31,350 nt of DNA, taken from positions 1 to 31,350 of the forward strand of contig JBPEXY010000044.1 in the NCBI GenBank assembly GCA_052031065.1. The letters run 5' to 3'. The notes below the pieces were generated by a model. That model was not told the DNA's origin, searched no databases, and saw only the letters and a list, made by a program, of their open reading frames with translations. This DNA comes from JBPEXY01 sp052031065. GTDB lineage: Bacteria > Pseudomonadota > Gammaproteobacteria > Immundisolibacterales > Immundisolibacteraceae. Shown here one piece after another: positions 23,374 through 30,978 of the stretch. Both the position numbers and the translations under genes were made by a program. Every line of letters begins with the position of its first letter. Position 1 is the stretch's first letter.

Positions 23374-25365
23374 ATGAACTTTTTTGAGCATCAACTGCAG
23401 GCACGCCGGCAGAGCAAACTGCTGATACTGCTCTTTCTGCTGGCAGTGACGCTGATTGTTGCCGCGGTCAATTTTGTCGCTGCTTTCGGTTATCTGTACG
23501 GCGCAAGCGAAATAGGTCTCGCTGCGCCGGCTGCCGTTTCTGATCTCGGTGTCGGTTTCTTTTTGCCTACCTCATTGGTGGTCATTGCGGTGGTCCTTGG
23601 GGCCACCCTGTGGAAACTATCCCAGCTGGGCCGTGGTGGCCATGTGGTTGCGGAAATGCTCGGTGGCGAGCGTGTTGATCCGGGAACCCACAACCCTCTA
23701 CAGAGCAGGTTGATCAATATTGTCGAAGAGATGGCGATCGCATCGGGGACACCAGCTCCGCCTGTCTATCTGATCGACAGCCCTGGCATTAACGCCTTTG
23801 CCGCAGGTTTTTCCCCTAACCAGGCGGTCATCGGTGTGACCAGTGGCTGTATCGAGCTGCTTTCCCGCGATGAGTTGCAGGGGGTTATTGCCCATGAGTT
23901 CAGCCATATTCTCAATGGCGATATGCGTCTCAACATGAGGCTGATTGGGGTGCTTCATGGCATCATGATTATCGGTTTGCTGGGACAGGCGTTAATGCGT
24001 GGCACCTTCAAACGTTCCCGTTATCGTTATCGTTACCTCGATAGCGATCCAGCACGCCGACGCAGCGCTGGTGGCGCACCGCAGACATTCCTCGTCGGTG
24101 CCGCGTTAATGGTGGTCGGTTATCTGGGATTTTTCCTCGGCAACCTGATCAAGGCCGCAGTCTCCAGACAGCGGGAATACCTCGCAGACGCCTCGGCGGT
24201 GCAATTCACCCGTAATGCTGATGGTATTGCCAATGCTCTACGCAAAATCCGCCTGCACATCGGTGGAGCGCGAATCGATGCCCCTAACAGTGAACAGCTG
24301 AATCATATCTTTTTTGGCGAGGCTCTGAGCGCCGGCTTTGCCGGATGGCTGTCGACCCATCCGCGGCTGGAACAACGGATCCGTCGTATCAAACCCCATT
24401 TTCCGATTGACCATGATCCATTGCCAGGGGTGGGTGTGGAATATCTTCAAGGTGCTGACCCCATTCCAGACCTGTCCGCCTTCGTTGCTGGCGCGACTAC
24501 CGAGCCGGGCAACCTGTCTGCTGCGACCGCGACTGTCGCCGCCGGGGATGTCGTTGAGCTGATTGGTAAACCTGGGGAGCAGCAACTGGCAAGGGCCGTG
24601 GAAATTCATCGGGCCATTCCCCAGTCGCTACTGGATCAGCTTCACTCGCAACGAGGAGCACGGGCTTTGTGCCTTTCACTGTTACTATCCGGGAACAACG
24701 CGATTCAGCAGTTACAGCTTGAGTGTTTGCGGGCCGAGTTGCGCGGCAATGAGCGGGCCGATGACAATCAGGTGACTCAGCTAGTGGCTCAGATCGCGGC
24801 CATGGGCGGACAGTTGCAGCGCCTGTCAGATGAGCTGCGCCTGCCACTGCTGGATATTGCATTACCGGTATTGAGCATGATACCTGGCAGCCAGATTAGA
24901 GTTCACTTGAGGACCATGCGAGCGGTCATGCTGGTATCTCAACAGGTGGAGCTCCGGCAGTATGTGATATTTGCCATCTGCAGAGCTCAGCTGTTGCCGT
25001 CAGGTGACAGGGTTGCTCGGCATCGGTCATTACAGAAGGTTATCGCTCAGGTGATGATCGTTACCGCCATCGTTGCTCGTGCCGGTCACGACGATGAAGC
25101 TGAGGCAGAAGCGGCATTTCTTGCAGCCATGAACGGCGCAGGCGTCGCCGATATGAAGTTGCCAGCCGTCAGCAAAACGGGGATTGGCGCACTGGAAAAA
25201 TCACTGCGAGAACTGACTGACCTGGCATTGATGCCAAAAATGAAGCTGGTAGAGGTGTTGGCGACGGCGATATTACATGACGACGAGGTTCGTATAGACG
25301 AGCGTGAAATCCTGCGGGCCATCTGTGAGATACTCGACTGTCCATTACCTCCGTTGTCCAGCTAA
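23374..25365 (+). CDS. M48 family membrane metalloprotease with long C-terminal extension
   Basis: A 663-residue HtpX/Ste24-like zinc protease. Membrane helices lie at about 17-40, 64-82, 191-207 and 237-262. The zinc site H174-E-F-S-H178 sits inside IAHEFSHILNGDM, and the third ligand is E268 (REYLADASAVQ). Residues from about 345 onward form an extension of more than 300 residues, absent from HtpX. It is mostly helical and ends HDDEVRIDEREILRAICEI, then a short Cys-Pro-rich tail, a pattern reminiscent of TerB-like helical domains. Such extended M48 proteins commonly pair with LemA, as here. The start ATG has no strong ribosome-binding site. The substrates are unknown; membrane-protein quality control is the likely role. 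Confidence 0.9.
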   Translation: MNFFEHQLQARRQSKLLILLFLLAVTLIVAAVNFVAAFGYLYGASEIGLAAPAAVSDLGVGFFLPTSLVVIAVVLGATLWKLSQLGRGGHVVAEMLGGERVDPGTHNPLQSRLINIVEEMAIASGTPAPPVYLIDSPGINAFAAGFSPNQAVIGVTSGCIELLSRDELQGVIAHEFSHILNGDMRLNMRLIGVLHGIMIIGLLGQALMRGTFKRSRYRYRYLDSDPARRRSAGGAPQTFLVGAALMVVGYLGFFLGNLIKAAVSRQREYLADASAVQFTRNADGIANALRKIRLHIGGARIDAPNSEQLNHIFFGEALSAGFAGWLSTHPRLEQRIRRIKPHFPIDHDPLPGVGVEYLQGADPIPDLSAFVAGATTEPGNLSAATATVAAGDVVELIGKPGEQQLARAVEIHRAIPQSLLDQLHSQRGARALCLSLLLSGNNAIQQLQLECLRAELRGNERADDNQVTQLVAQIAAMGGQLQRLSDELRLPLLDIALPVLSMIPGSQIRVHLRTMRAVMLVSQQVELRQYVIFAICRAQLLPSGDRVARHRSLQKVIAQVMIVTAIVARAGHDDEAEAEAAFLAAMNGAGVADMKLPAVSKTGIGALEKSLRELTDLALMPKMKLVEVLATAILHDDEVRIDEREILRAICEILDCPLPPLSS

Positions 25366-25433
25366 GTCACGCATAAACCAGACCACACCCGGTTTGCTAC
25401 CTGCCCACTGCCGATATTCCTCTATCGAAACTC

Positions 25434-26015
25434 ATGGAAAACCTGATCGTCTACCTGCTGCCGCCGTTGATCGGTGCCGTTATTGGTGGAGTTACCAATG
25501 ATGTCGCCATTCGTATGCTGTTTCGTCCCTATGATGCGATCCGTATCGCCGGGTGGCAGCTGCCCCTGACTCCGGGATTGATTCCCCGTGAACGGCACCA
25601 CATCGCAGCGGCGATTGCGGACACTTTTGTCGCCCACGTCTTCGGTAGCGAAGATGTAACCGAGCTGTTTCTCACCGATGGCGTAAAACAGCAGTTACAG
25701 GAGCGGGTCGGAGAACTGATTACGCGCCTTGGTGGCATGTTGGAGATCAACGACACCATGTTAACCATGGCCAAAGGCATGGCTACCAACATGTTGATCG
25801 CAGAAATCGGCAAGGTCGCTGAACAGGCGGGTAGCGAAAGCGACCAGATCAAACAGCGCATCCAGGCAAAAATAGATAACCTTGATGTCGCTACGCTGGA
25901 GGAACTGGTGCTTGGCTTTTCGCGCAAACAGTTTCGCCACATTACGTGGTTCGGCGTGTTGCTCGGAGCGTTGATCGGCGTCGTGCAGGTCGTGGTGTTT
26001 CAGGTGCTGGGTTAA
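25434..26015 (+). CDS. DUF445 family membrane protein, short form
   Basis: A 193-residue protein with an N-terminal membrane helix (LIVYLLPPLIGAVIGGVTND) followed by the DUF445 hallmark VAIRMLFRPYDAIRIAGWQLPLTPGLIPRER. A helical middle region and a C-terminal helix (FGVLLGALIGVVQVVVFQVLG) complete it. Classical DUF445 proteins are about 380-420 residues; this form keeps both ends but has a short middle. The function of the family is unknown. No ribosome-binding site is apparent before the ATG. It starts 68 nt after the M48 gene on the same strand and may be co-transcribed with LemA and M48. Confidence 0.82.
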   Translation: MENLIVYLLPPLIGAVIGGVTNDVAIRMLFRPYDAIRIAGWQLPLTPGLIPRERHHIAAAIADTFVAHVFGSEDVTELFLTDGVKQQLQERVGELITRLGGMLEINDTMLTMAKGMATNMLIAEIGKVAEQAGSESDQIKQRIQAKIDNLDVATLEELVLGFSRKQFRHITWFGVLLGALIGVVQVVVFQVLG

Positions 26016-26111
26016 GCCAGGTTGATTGGCTACCGGACTGGCTCTATCTGTTCGCAGTTATCTGGTGTTAAGTGATCTGGTTTAAAACACAGCGCCTTTG
26101 GACGTTGCTCA

Positions 26112-27218
26112 GTGAGGCTGGCAACTCAGACTAAACAGTTGGCTCAGCAACAACCATCTGCTCGGAAAATTATCCATATCGATATGGACAGCTTTTTTGC
26201 GTCCGTTGAGATTCTGGATAATCCGGCTTTGGCAGGCCGGCCAATCGCCGTCGGTGGGCGGCCCGATCAGCGGGGAGTTATCGCAACCTGCAGCTATCAG
26301 GCCCGCACCTTTGGTGTTCGCTCAGCCATGTCGTCGGCACAGGCAGTCAAACTCTGTCCGCAACTGCTGATATTGCCGCCGCGAATCGACCGGTATCGGG
26401 AGGTTTCACAGCAACTGCAACAGCTATACGCGGAATTTTCCGATCGCATAGAGCCGCTTTCACTTGATGAGGCCTATCTGGACTTTTCTGACGCGCAACT
26501 TCACCAGGGTAGTGCGACTCTGGCTGCAAAGGCGATTCGCCGGCGAATCAGCGAACAGACAGGCCTGTCGGCCTCTGCTGGGGTTGGACCTAACAAGATG
26601 TTGGCGAAAATTGCCAGCGACTGGAATAAACCCGATGGTCTGTTCGTTATCCGCCCGAACGAGGTTGCTGCGTTTGTTGTTGAATTGCCCGTGAGCAAAT
26701 TGTTTGGCGTGGGATCAGTCACCGAACAGAAATTGCGGCGGATGGGCATTACAACCTGTGGTCAGCTGCAGCGGATAGCGGCAAATGAGCTAAGCGATCG
26801 ATTCGGTAAATTCGGTACCCGCCTTTATCAGCTCTGCCGTGGCGAGGATAACCGGCCGGTCGAACCGCGGCGGCAGCGAAAGTCACTGGGGGTGGAAAAA
26901 ACCTTCTCTGCAGACCTGGCTGATTTCGCCAGCTGCGAAGCAGCGCTGAAGAGCCTCTTCCAGAAATTAACCGAACGTCTTGAACGGCGTCTTCAGGGTC
27001 GAGAGAAAAAAATCACCACGCTGGTGTTGAAAATCACACTCTCTGATTTCAGCCGTCACACGCTGCAACGCACCCATCCTGAACCCGATTGGTCGCTCTT
27101 CAGATTGCTACTGCAGAAGGCCGTGTCCCGGTATAACCTGCCAGTGAGATTGTTAGGGATTGCCGTACGCTTCGGTGATGATCAGTTTCCCTGCAGACAG
27201 CAGAGCTTGTTACCTTAA
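26112..27218 (+). CDS. dinB: DNA polymerase IV (Y-family)
   Basis: A 368-residue translesion polymerase. The catalytic carboxylates are D24 (HIDMDSFFASVE) and D119-E120 (SLDEAYLD). F29 occupies the steric-gate position that excludes ribonucleotides. The thumb helix-hairpin-helix (VSKLFGVGSVTEQKLRRMG) and a little-finger domain (KSLGVEKTFSADL onward) follow. A C-terminal beta-clamp-binding peptide is not obvious; the end reads DDQFPCRQQSLLP, where QQSLLP could serve. The start is uncertain: GTG at 26112 has no ribosome-binding site, and the true start may be a few codons in. The family is often SOS-regulated, but no LexA box was found in the 96 nt upstream. Confidence 0.95.
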   Translation: MRLATQTKQLAQQQPSARKIIHIDMDSFFASVEILDNPALAGRPIAVGGRPDQRGVIATCSYQARTFGVRSAMSSAQAVKLCPQLLILPPRIDRYREVSQQLQQLYAEFSDRIEPLSLDEAYLDFSDAQLHQGSATLAAKAIRRRISEQTGLSASAGVGPNKMLAKIASDWNKPDGLFVIRPNEVAAFVVELPVSKLFGVGSVTEQKLRRMGITTCGQLQRIAANELSDRFGKFGTRLYQLCRGEDNRPVEPRRQRKSLGVEKTFSADLADFASCEAALKSLFQKLTERLERRLQGREKKITTLVLKITLSDFSRHTLQRTHPEPDWSLFRLLLQKAVSRYNLPVRLLGIAVRFGDDQFPCRQQSLLP

Positions 27219-27274
27219 GTCTGGCCCACAAATGCCGAAACAGCGGGTATCAACCAAACCTATCGGCAATAAAA

Positions 27275-28618
27275 ATGGACAGAGAACTTACAACGCCTTC
27301 TATCACGATTCTCGCACAGAGCGAACGGGGAGAGAGTCTGCTTAATCTACTTGCCGCTGCGGGTCGAAAGCTACATCTTTTTACCCGAGATTGCGACCTG
27401 CTGTATCAGCTTTCCCAGCAACCACCTCAACTGCTGATCATCGATGCGGACTCTACCGGTATTGATATCCAGTCATTACTATTCAGAGCGCAGGCCAGCT
27501 GTGACGGGCAGATGCCGATGGCGCTCCTGCTCGCTGCGCAAGAGACCGAGATAGAATTGTTGGTTGGGACCTCCTGCGGGCTGCTTGACTGTCTTCCGGC
27601 CAACTGCGATATGAAGCTGCTGCGGGCGAAGGTCAGCTTTCTACTCGGTCTGCAAAAGCAGCAGTCGATTCATAGCGAAGCGCTACGTCAGCTGGAACAG
27701 ATCAGCCATCATCAACGGGTGCTGCTGGAAGCGACGGCGGATGGCCTGCTGGGGCTGGATAAGAGCGGAGTCATTCGGTTTGCCAATGCCGCGGCGGGAG
27801 ATTTGCTCTGCTGCCGGAGTGAGCAATTGATCGGCAGGCATTTTAACAACCTCACCGACCCCGAGTGGTATCAACGCTCGCTAATCGCGCCAACGTCTGC
27901 TGAAGCTATCGAAAACAGAAGGGGTTCCCAATTTAGTCACCCTGCGGCTATCTCACTCTTTGAAGAGGACTGTTATTTCTACCGCGCCAACGGTCGGGCT
28001 TTTCCTGTGGCCTGTCGTCCCGGACTTGTGGATGGTGACTCCGATTTCGATTCCGTCGTGCTGTTTGAAGATATTTCGGTACGAAAAAAAGAGGAGGCAC
28101 ACCTACGCCAGCGCGCTGAGCGTGACGCCCTGACGGGTCTTGCCAACCGGGCAGTGTTTGAAGAATTTCTTGAAGGTACATTGGCGCGGGCAGCGCGGTC
28201 AGGCAAGCAGGTTGGGTTACTTTATCTGGACCTGGATAATTTCAAACCAATCAATGACCGGCTCGGTCACCAGGCCGGTGATCAGCTGCTGCTGCGGGTG
28301 GCAAAACTGCTTAAAGAGTCGGTCCGCGCAGGTGATCTGGTGGCGCGTCTGGGGGGTGATGAATTCGTGCTCGTGCTTGATGATGTAGCCGGTCAGGAGG
28401 GGTGTGAAAAAGTTGTGGCCAACATCAGCAAAATTTTCGCTGTGCCCCACCGCATCGGCAGAGCCACCGTTCATTGCGGTTCTAGTATTGGTGTCGCCCG
28501 GTTTCCGGTGGACGGCAAAGACCCGGCTACCCTTCTCGCCGTAGCCGATGAAGCGATGTACCGGCAGAAACAGGCGAATCATCAAGCTGTTAGTGACAAA
28601 TTAACTGCAGTCGCCTGA
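27275..28618 (+). CDS. Diguanylate cyclase with PAS domain and receiver-like N-terminus
   Basis: A 447-residue protein that should make cyclic di-GMP. Residues 8-126 look like a degenerate receiver: the beta-3 end IIDADS offers D57, but the usual acidic pair and conserved lysine are not clear. A PAS domain follows (about 146-270, LLEATADGLLGLDKSGVIRFANAAA). The GGDEF domain (about 284-440) keeps the active G360-G-D-E-F364 and the inhibitory I-site R351-A-G-D354 at the correct five-residue distance, implying product feedback. No EAL or HD-GYP phosphodiesterase is nearby. The ATG lacks a visible ribosome-binding site. It starts 56 nt after dinB and may share its transcript. Confidence 0.92.
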   Translation: MDRELTTPSITILAQSERGESLLNLLAAAGRKLHLFTRDCDLLYQLSQQPPQLLIIDADSTGIDIQSLLFRAQASCDGQMPMALLLAAQETEIELLVGTSCGLLDCLPANCDMKLLRAKVSFLLGLQKQQSIHSEALRQLEQISHHQRVLLEATADGLLGLDKSGVIRFANAAAGDLLCCRSEQLIGRHFNNLTDPEWYQRSLIAPTSAEAIENRRGSQFSHPAAISLFEEDCYFYRANGRAFPVACRPGLVDGDSDFDSVVLFEDISVRKKEEAHLRQRAERDALTGLANRAVFEEFLEGTLARAARSGKQVGLLYLDLDNFKPINDRLGHQAGDQLLLRVAKLLKESVRAGDLVARLGGDEFVLVLDDVAGQEGCEKVVANISKIFAVPHRIGRATVHCGSSIGVARFPVDGKDPATLLAVADEAMYRQKQANHQAVSDKLTAVA

Positions 28619-28745
28619 CTTTTTCTTCCGCCACAGGCAGGATTTTCTGTCAACCCTGCTGTTTCCAGGGGGCGATGCCGATATGATTACGCTCTTCGAA
28701 TTGTAAGTTGGAACCCCAGCTGGTATCAGTTATCTGGAGAGCGGA

Positions 28746-29600
28746 ATGGAAATCAGTCAGCGCACAGTCACCACGGGTGGATTTGAGACCTTTTACCATG
28801 AAACAGGAGCGGGAAATGAGACCACCTTGCTGCTGCTGCATGGCTCCGGCCCGGGTGCCAACGCGATTTCAAACTGGCAGTTTGCGTTACCTTATCTAGG
28901 TCAAACCTACCACTGCCTGGCGCCTGATATCGCCGGGTTTGGTGAGAGTCCCTGCCACCAGCCGCCGACCGGTGCGGCTGCCTGGATTGATGTCTGGGTG
29001 CGGCAGATGATCGACTTTATTGATGCACTGGGACTCCAGAAAGTCAGCCTGGTAGGCAATTCCATGGGCGGTGGCGTGTCGCTACACCTCGTTGACCGTT
29101 ACCCAGACCGTTTTGACCGGGTGGTGCTGATGGGCGCCGTTGGTGCACCCTTCGTCGCTACCGAGGGGCTAAAGCGCGGCTGGGGCTATTATCAGAATCC
29201 GAGCAAGGAAGAACTTGCCTATCTGGTTGGGAAATTTCTTTTCGATCCCGCAGTGATAGGTGGCGACGTCGATGCGATTGCTGAAACCCGCTACAAGTTT
29301 GTCATGCAGGATCAGATTCGCGATCAGTTTGTTGCCATGTTCCCCGGCGATACTCAGACACATGTGGATGCCTTTGTGTTGCCGCCGGAACGGTTAGCGA
29401 AGATGGAGCAGCCGTTTTTGCTCACCCACGGCAGAGAGGATTTCTTTATTCCTTTGAGCAACTCTTACCACATGGAAGAACATCTGCCCAACGCCCAGTT
29501 GCACGTGTTCGCCAAATGTGGCCACTGGATTCAGATTGAGCAGCGCAATTCGTTCAACAATCTGGTCAGGTTTTTCTTCGATGGCGCTCTCGATCAATAA
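28746..29600 (+). CDS. Alpha/beta hydrolase, meta-cleavage-product hydrolase type
   Basis: A 284-residue alpha/beta hydrolase. The oxyanion motif HGSGPGA is at 32-38, nucleophile S106 sits in the elbow GNSMGG, and the acid D232 (HGREDFFIP) and base H260 (GHWIQIE) complete the triad. HGSGPGA together with GNSMGG is characteristic of C-C hydrolases acting on ring meta-cleavage products (BphD, TodF, HsaD group). These split the vinylogous diketone left after extradiol cleavage. GGAGAGCGG precedes the ATG, so the start is firm. No extradiol dioxygenase is in the window. It is convergent with the D-2-hydroxyacid dehydrogenase, with a tandem repeat between the two stop codons. Confidence 0.87.
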   Translation: MEISQRTVTTGGFETFYHETGAGNETTLLLLHGSGPGANAISNWQFALPYLGQTYHCLAPDIAGFGESPCHQPPTGAAAWIDVWVRQMIDFIDALGLQKVSLVGNSMGGGVSLHLVDRYPDRFDRVVLMGAVGAPFVATEGLKRGWGYYQNPSKEELAYLVGKFLFDPAVIGGDVDAIAETRYKFVMQDQIRDQFVAMFPGDTQTHVDAFVLPPERLAKMEQPFLLTHGREDFFIPLSNSYHMEEHLPNAQLHVFAKCGHWIQIEQRNSFNNLVRFFFDGALDQ

Positions 29601-29635
29601 GCCTGCTGGTCTGCTGCCATGGAGGCAGTGTGCTC

Positions 29636-29688
29636 AGGGTGCAACGTGCCCCAGGGGTGCAACGTGCCCCAGGGGTGCAATGTGCCCC
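29636..29688. repeat. Three-copy 18-bp tandem repeat between convergent genes
   Basis: The units begin AGGGGTGCAACGTGCCCC. Copy 1 (29636-29652) lacks one G, copy 2 (29653-29670) is complete, and copy 3 (29671-29688) differs by one C-to-T change (CAACGT to CAATGT). Each unit is an imperfect hairpin with GGG/CCC and GCA/TGC arms. The array lies 36 nt after the hydrolase stop and 19 nt before the end of the opposing dehydrogenase gene. No T-run follows. It may act as a transcript-end structure or as a protein-binding array. Confidence 0.85.
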
Positions 29689-29706
29689 GGCTGCTCGGTA
29701 GCTTGG

Positions 29707-30711
29707 TCAGTGTCGATAGGTGTCCCGTTTAAGGTCGATCAATCCGGTCACCTTGCCGGCTTTAAGAAAACGGACGATGTTGTCAGTTGCATGACTTACC
29801 GATTCCAGCTCTGCCCCTGGAGATCGGGGCGAATTATGGGGTGAGCCGAGAACGTTAGGCAGGTCGAGCAGTGGGTATTCCAGTTTGAATTTCCCATGAC
29901 GAAATGGCTCCACCCACCAGGCATCTATTCCGGCACTGATGTCGGGATTGTCCCGCAAACAGTTGTAGAGCGCGCGTTGGTCGATCAATTCTCCGCGGGC
30001 AACGTTGACCAGGATGGCATCTTCCCGCAGCCAGGCCAGCTGTTCAGCGCCTATCACTCCTTCAGTAGCACGGGTTAACGGCAGGCAAAGCACCAGCAGG
30101 TGAGATGCGGCAACCACCTGCTGTAGGTCATCGAGGGTGCCGGTGAACTCCACATGGGGTTGCGGTTTACCAGTGCTGTTAATCGCCAGGATCTCCATAT
30201 CGAGCATGCGTAACAGATTAGCGACTTCCCTGCCGATGCCACCGTAACCGATGATGCCGGCGGTTTTGCCGCGCAGCGTTCCGGTAACCGACATAAAATC
30301 GAATTCCCCAGACTGCATCGCCTGGTGGCGCTGTGGGAGTTGCTTCGCCAGGGATAGCGCCATTGCCAGTACGTGTTCGGCGATCGGTTTGGCAAATCCA
30401 CCCGCATTACCGGCCAGCGGAACCATATGCGGAAAGTGGCTGAAGTCGATGTGGTCAACGCCGGCGCTTAGAAACTGCACGAAATCGAGTCGCGGAATCT
30501 GATCTGCCGGTAGGGCGGCAAGCTCTTTCTCGGGTTGCAGAGCGAAAAGGATATTGCTTTCCAGAAGCATCTGCCGGCGTTTCAGTTCCTCCTCCGCCGG
30601 AATCTGGTTCAGGAATCGCACTTCAGCTATCTCTGCCAGTTTGCTTTCAATGACAGAGCGACTATCAGTAGAGTTGAAGGTTACGCAAACTTTGGGTAGC
30701 GGTAATTTCAT
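29707..30711 (-). CDS. D-2-hydroxyacid dehydrogenase (NAD(P)-dependent)
   Basis: A 334-residue member of the D-isomer-specific 2-hydroxyacid dehydrogenase family. The nucleotide-binding motif G155-Y-G-G-I-G160 is intact. The catalytic residues are R239 (VNVARGELID), E268 (WWVEPF) and H292 (SPHNSPRS). It reduces a 2-keto acid or oxidises a D-2-hydroxy acid; the substrate is not predictable. The Shine-Dalgarno sequence AGGAGGTGAT is the strongest in the window, so the start at 30711 is firm and translation should be efficient. It diverges from the MmgE/PrpD gene, and the shared intergenic region contains inverted repeats that may regulate both. Confidence 0.92.
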   Translation of the reverse strand: MKLPLPKVCVTFNSTDSRSVIESKLAEIAEVRFLNQIPAEEELKRRQMLLESNILFALQPEKELAALPADQIPRLDFVQFLSAGVDHIDFSHFPHMVPLAGNAGGFAKPIAEHVLAMALSLAKQLPQRHQAMQSGEFDFMSVTGTLRGKTAGIIGYGGIGREVANLLRMLDMEILAINSTGKPQPHVEFTGTLDDLQQVVAASHLLVLCLPLTRATEGVIGAEQLAWLREDAILVNVARGELIDQRALYNCLRDNPDISAGIDAWWVEPFRHGKFKLEYPLLDLPNVLGSPHNSPRSPGAELESVSHATDNIVRFLKAGKVTGLIDLKRDTYRH

Positions 30712-30716
30712 CGTAT

Positions 30717-30726
30717 ATCACCTCCT
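30717..30726 (-). promoter_or_regulatory. Near-perfect Shine-Dalgarno of the D-2-hydroxyacid dehydrogenase
   Basis: On the minus strand this reads AGGAGGTGAT, a 10-base match to the 16S rRNA 3' end. It lies just upstream of the ATG (30711-30709) and fixes the start. Confidence 0.9.
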
Positions 30727-30829
30727 GATTTGATTTCCCCTCGCAGTTGGCAAGCGCGGAACCAACCAATATTGTTTAATCTAACAGCTAAAAAACACGT
30801 GCGACTGCTATAGGACAATTTCCGCGCGA

Positions 30830-30850
30830 GTTACCCTCTGTAACGGGTAA
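30830..30850. promoter_or_regulatory. Overlapping inverted repeats in the divergent intergenic region
   Basis: TTACCC (30831-30836) and GGGTAA (30845-30850) form perfect 6-bp arms. GTTAC (30830-30834) and GTAAC (30840-30844) form a second, overlapping palindrome. The site is 119 nt upstream of the dehydrogenase start and about 130 nt upstream of the MmgE/PrpD start, a suitable position for a shared regulator. No regulator gene is visible in the window. Confidence 0.4.
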
Positions 30851-30978
30851 AATTGCGCGATTACATCATGTTGCCTGTGCCGGTAATCAGCAAGTGATCG
30901 ATCAGCTAGAGCTGCTTGTGAACCGTGCGGCTGGGCAACTCAGGACATCCAACCGCCTCTCCGGCAGGGCAAGAGCTT

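Noticed and set aside
29636..29688. Possible CRISPR array
   Set aside because: The units are directly adjacent with no spacers, only 18 bp long, and no cas genes are present.
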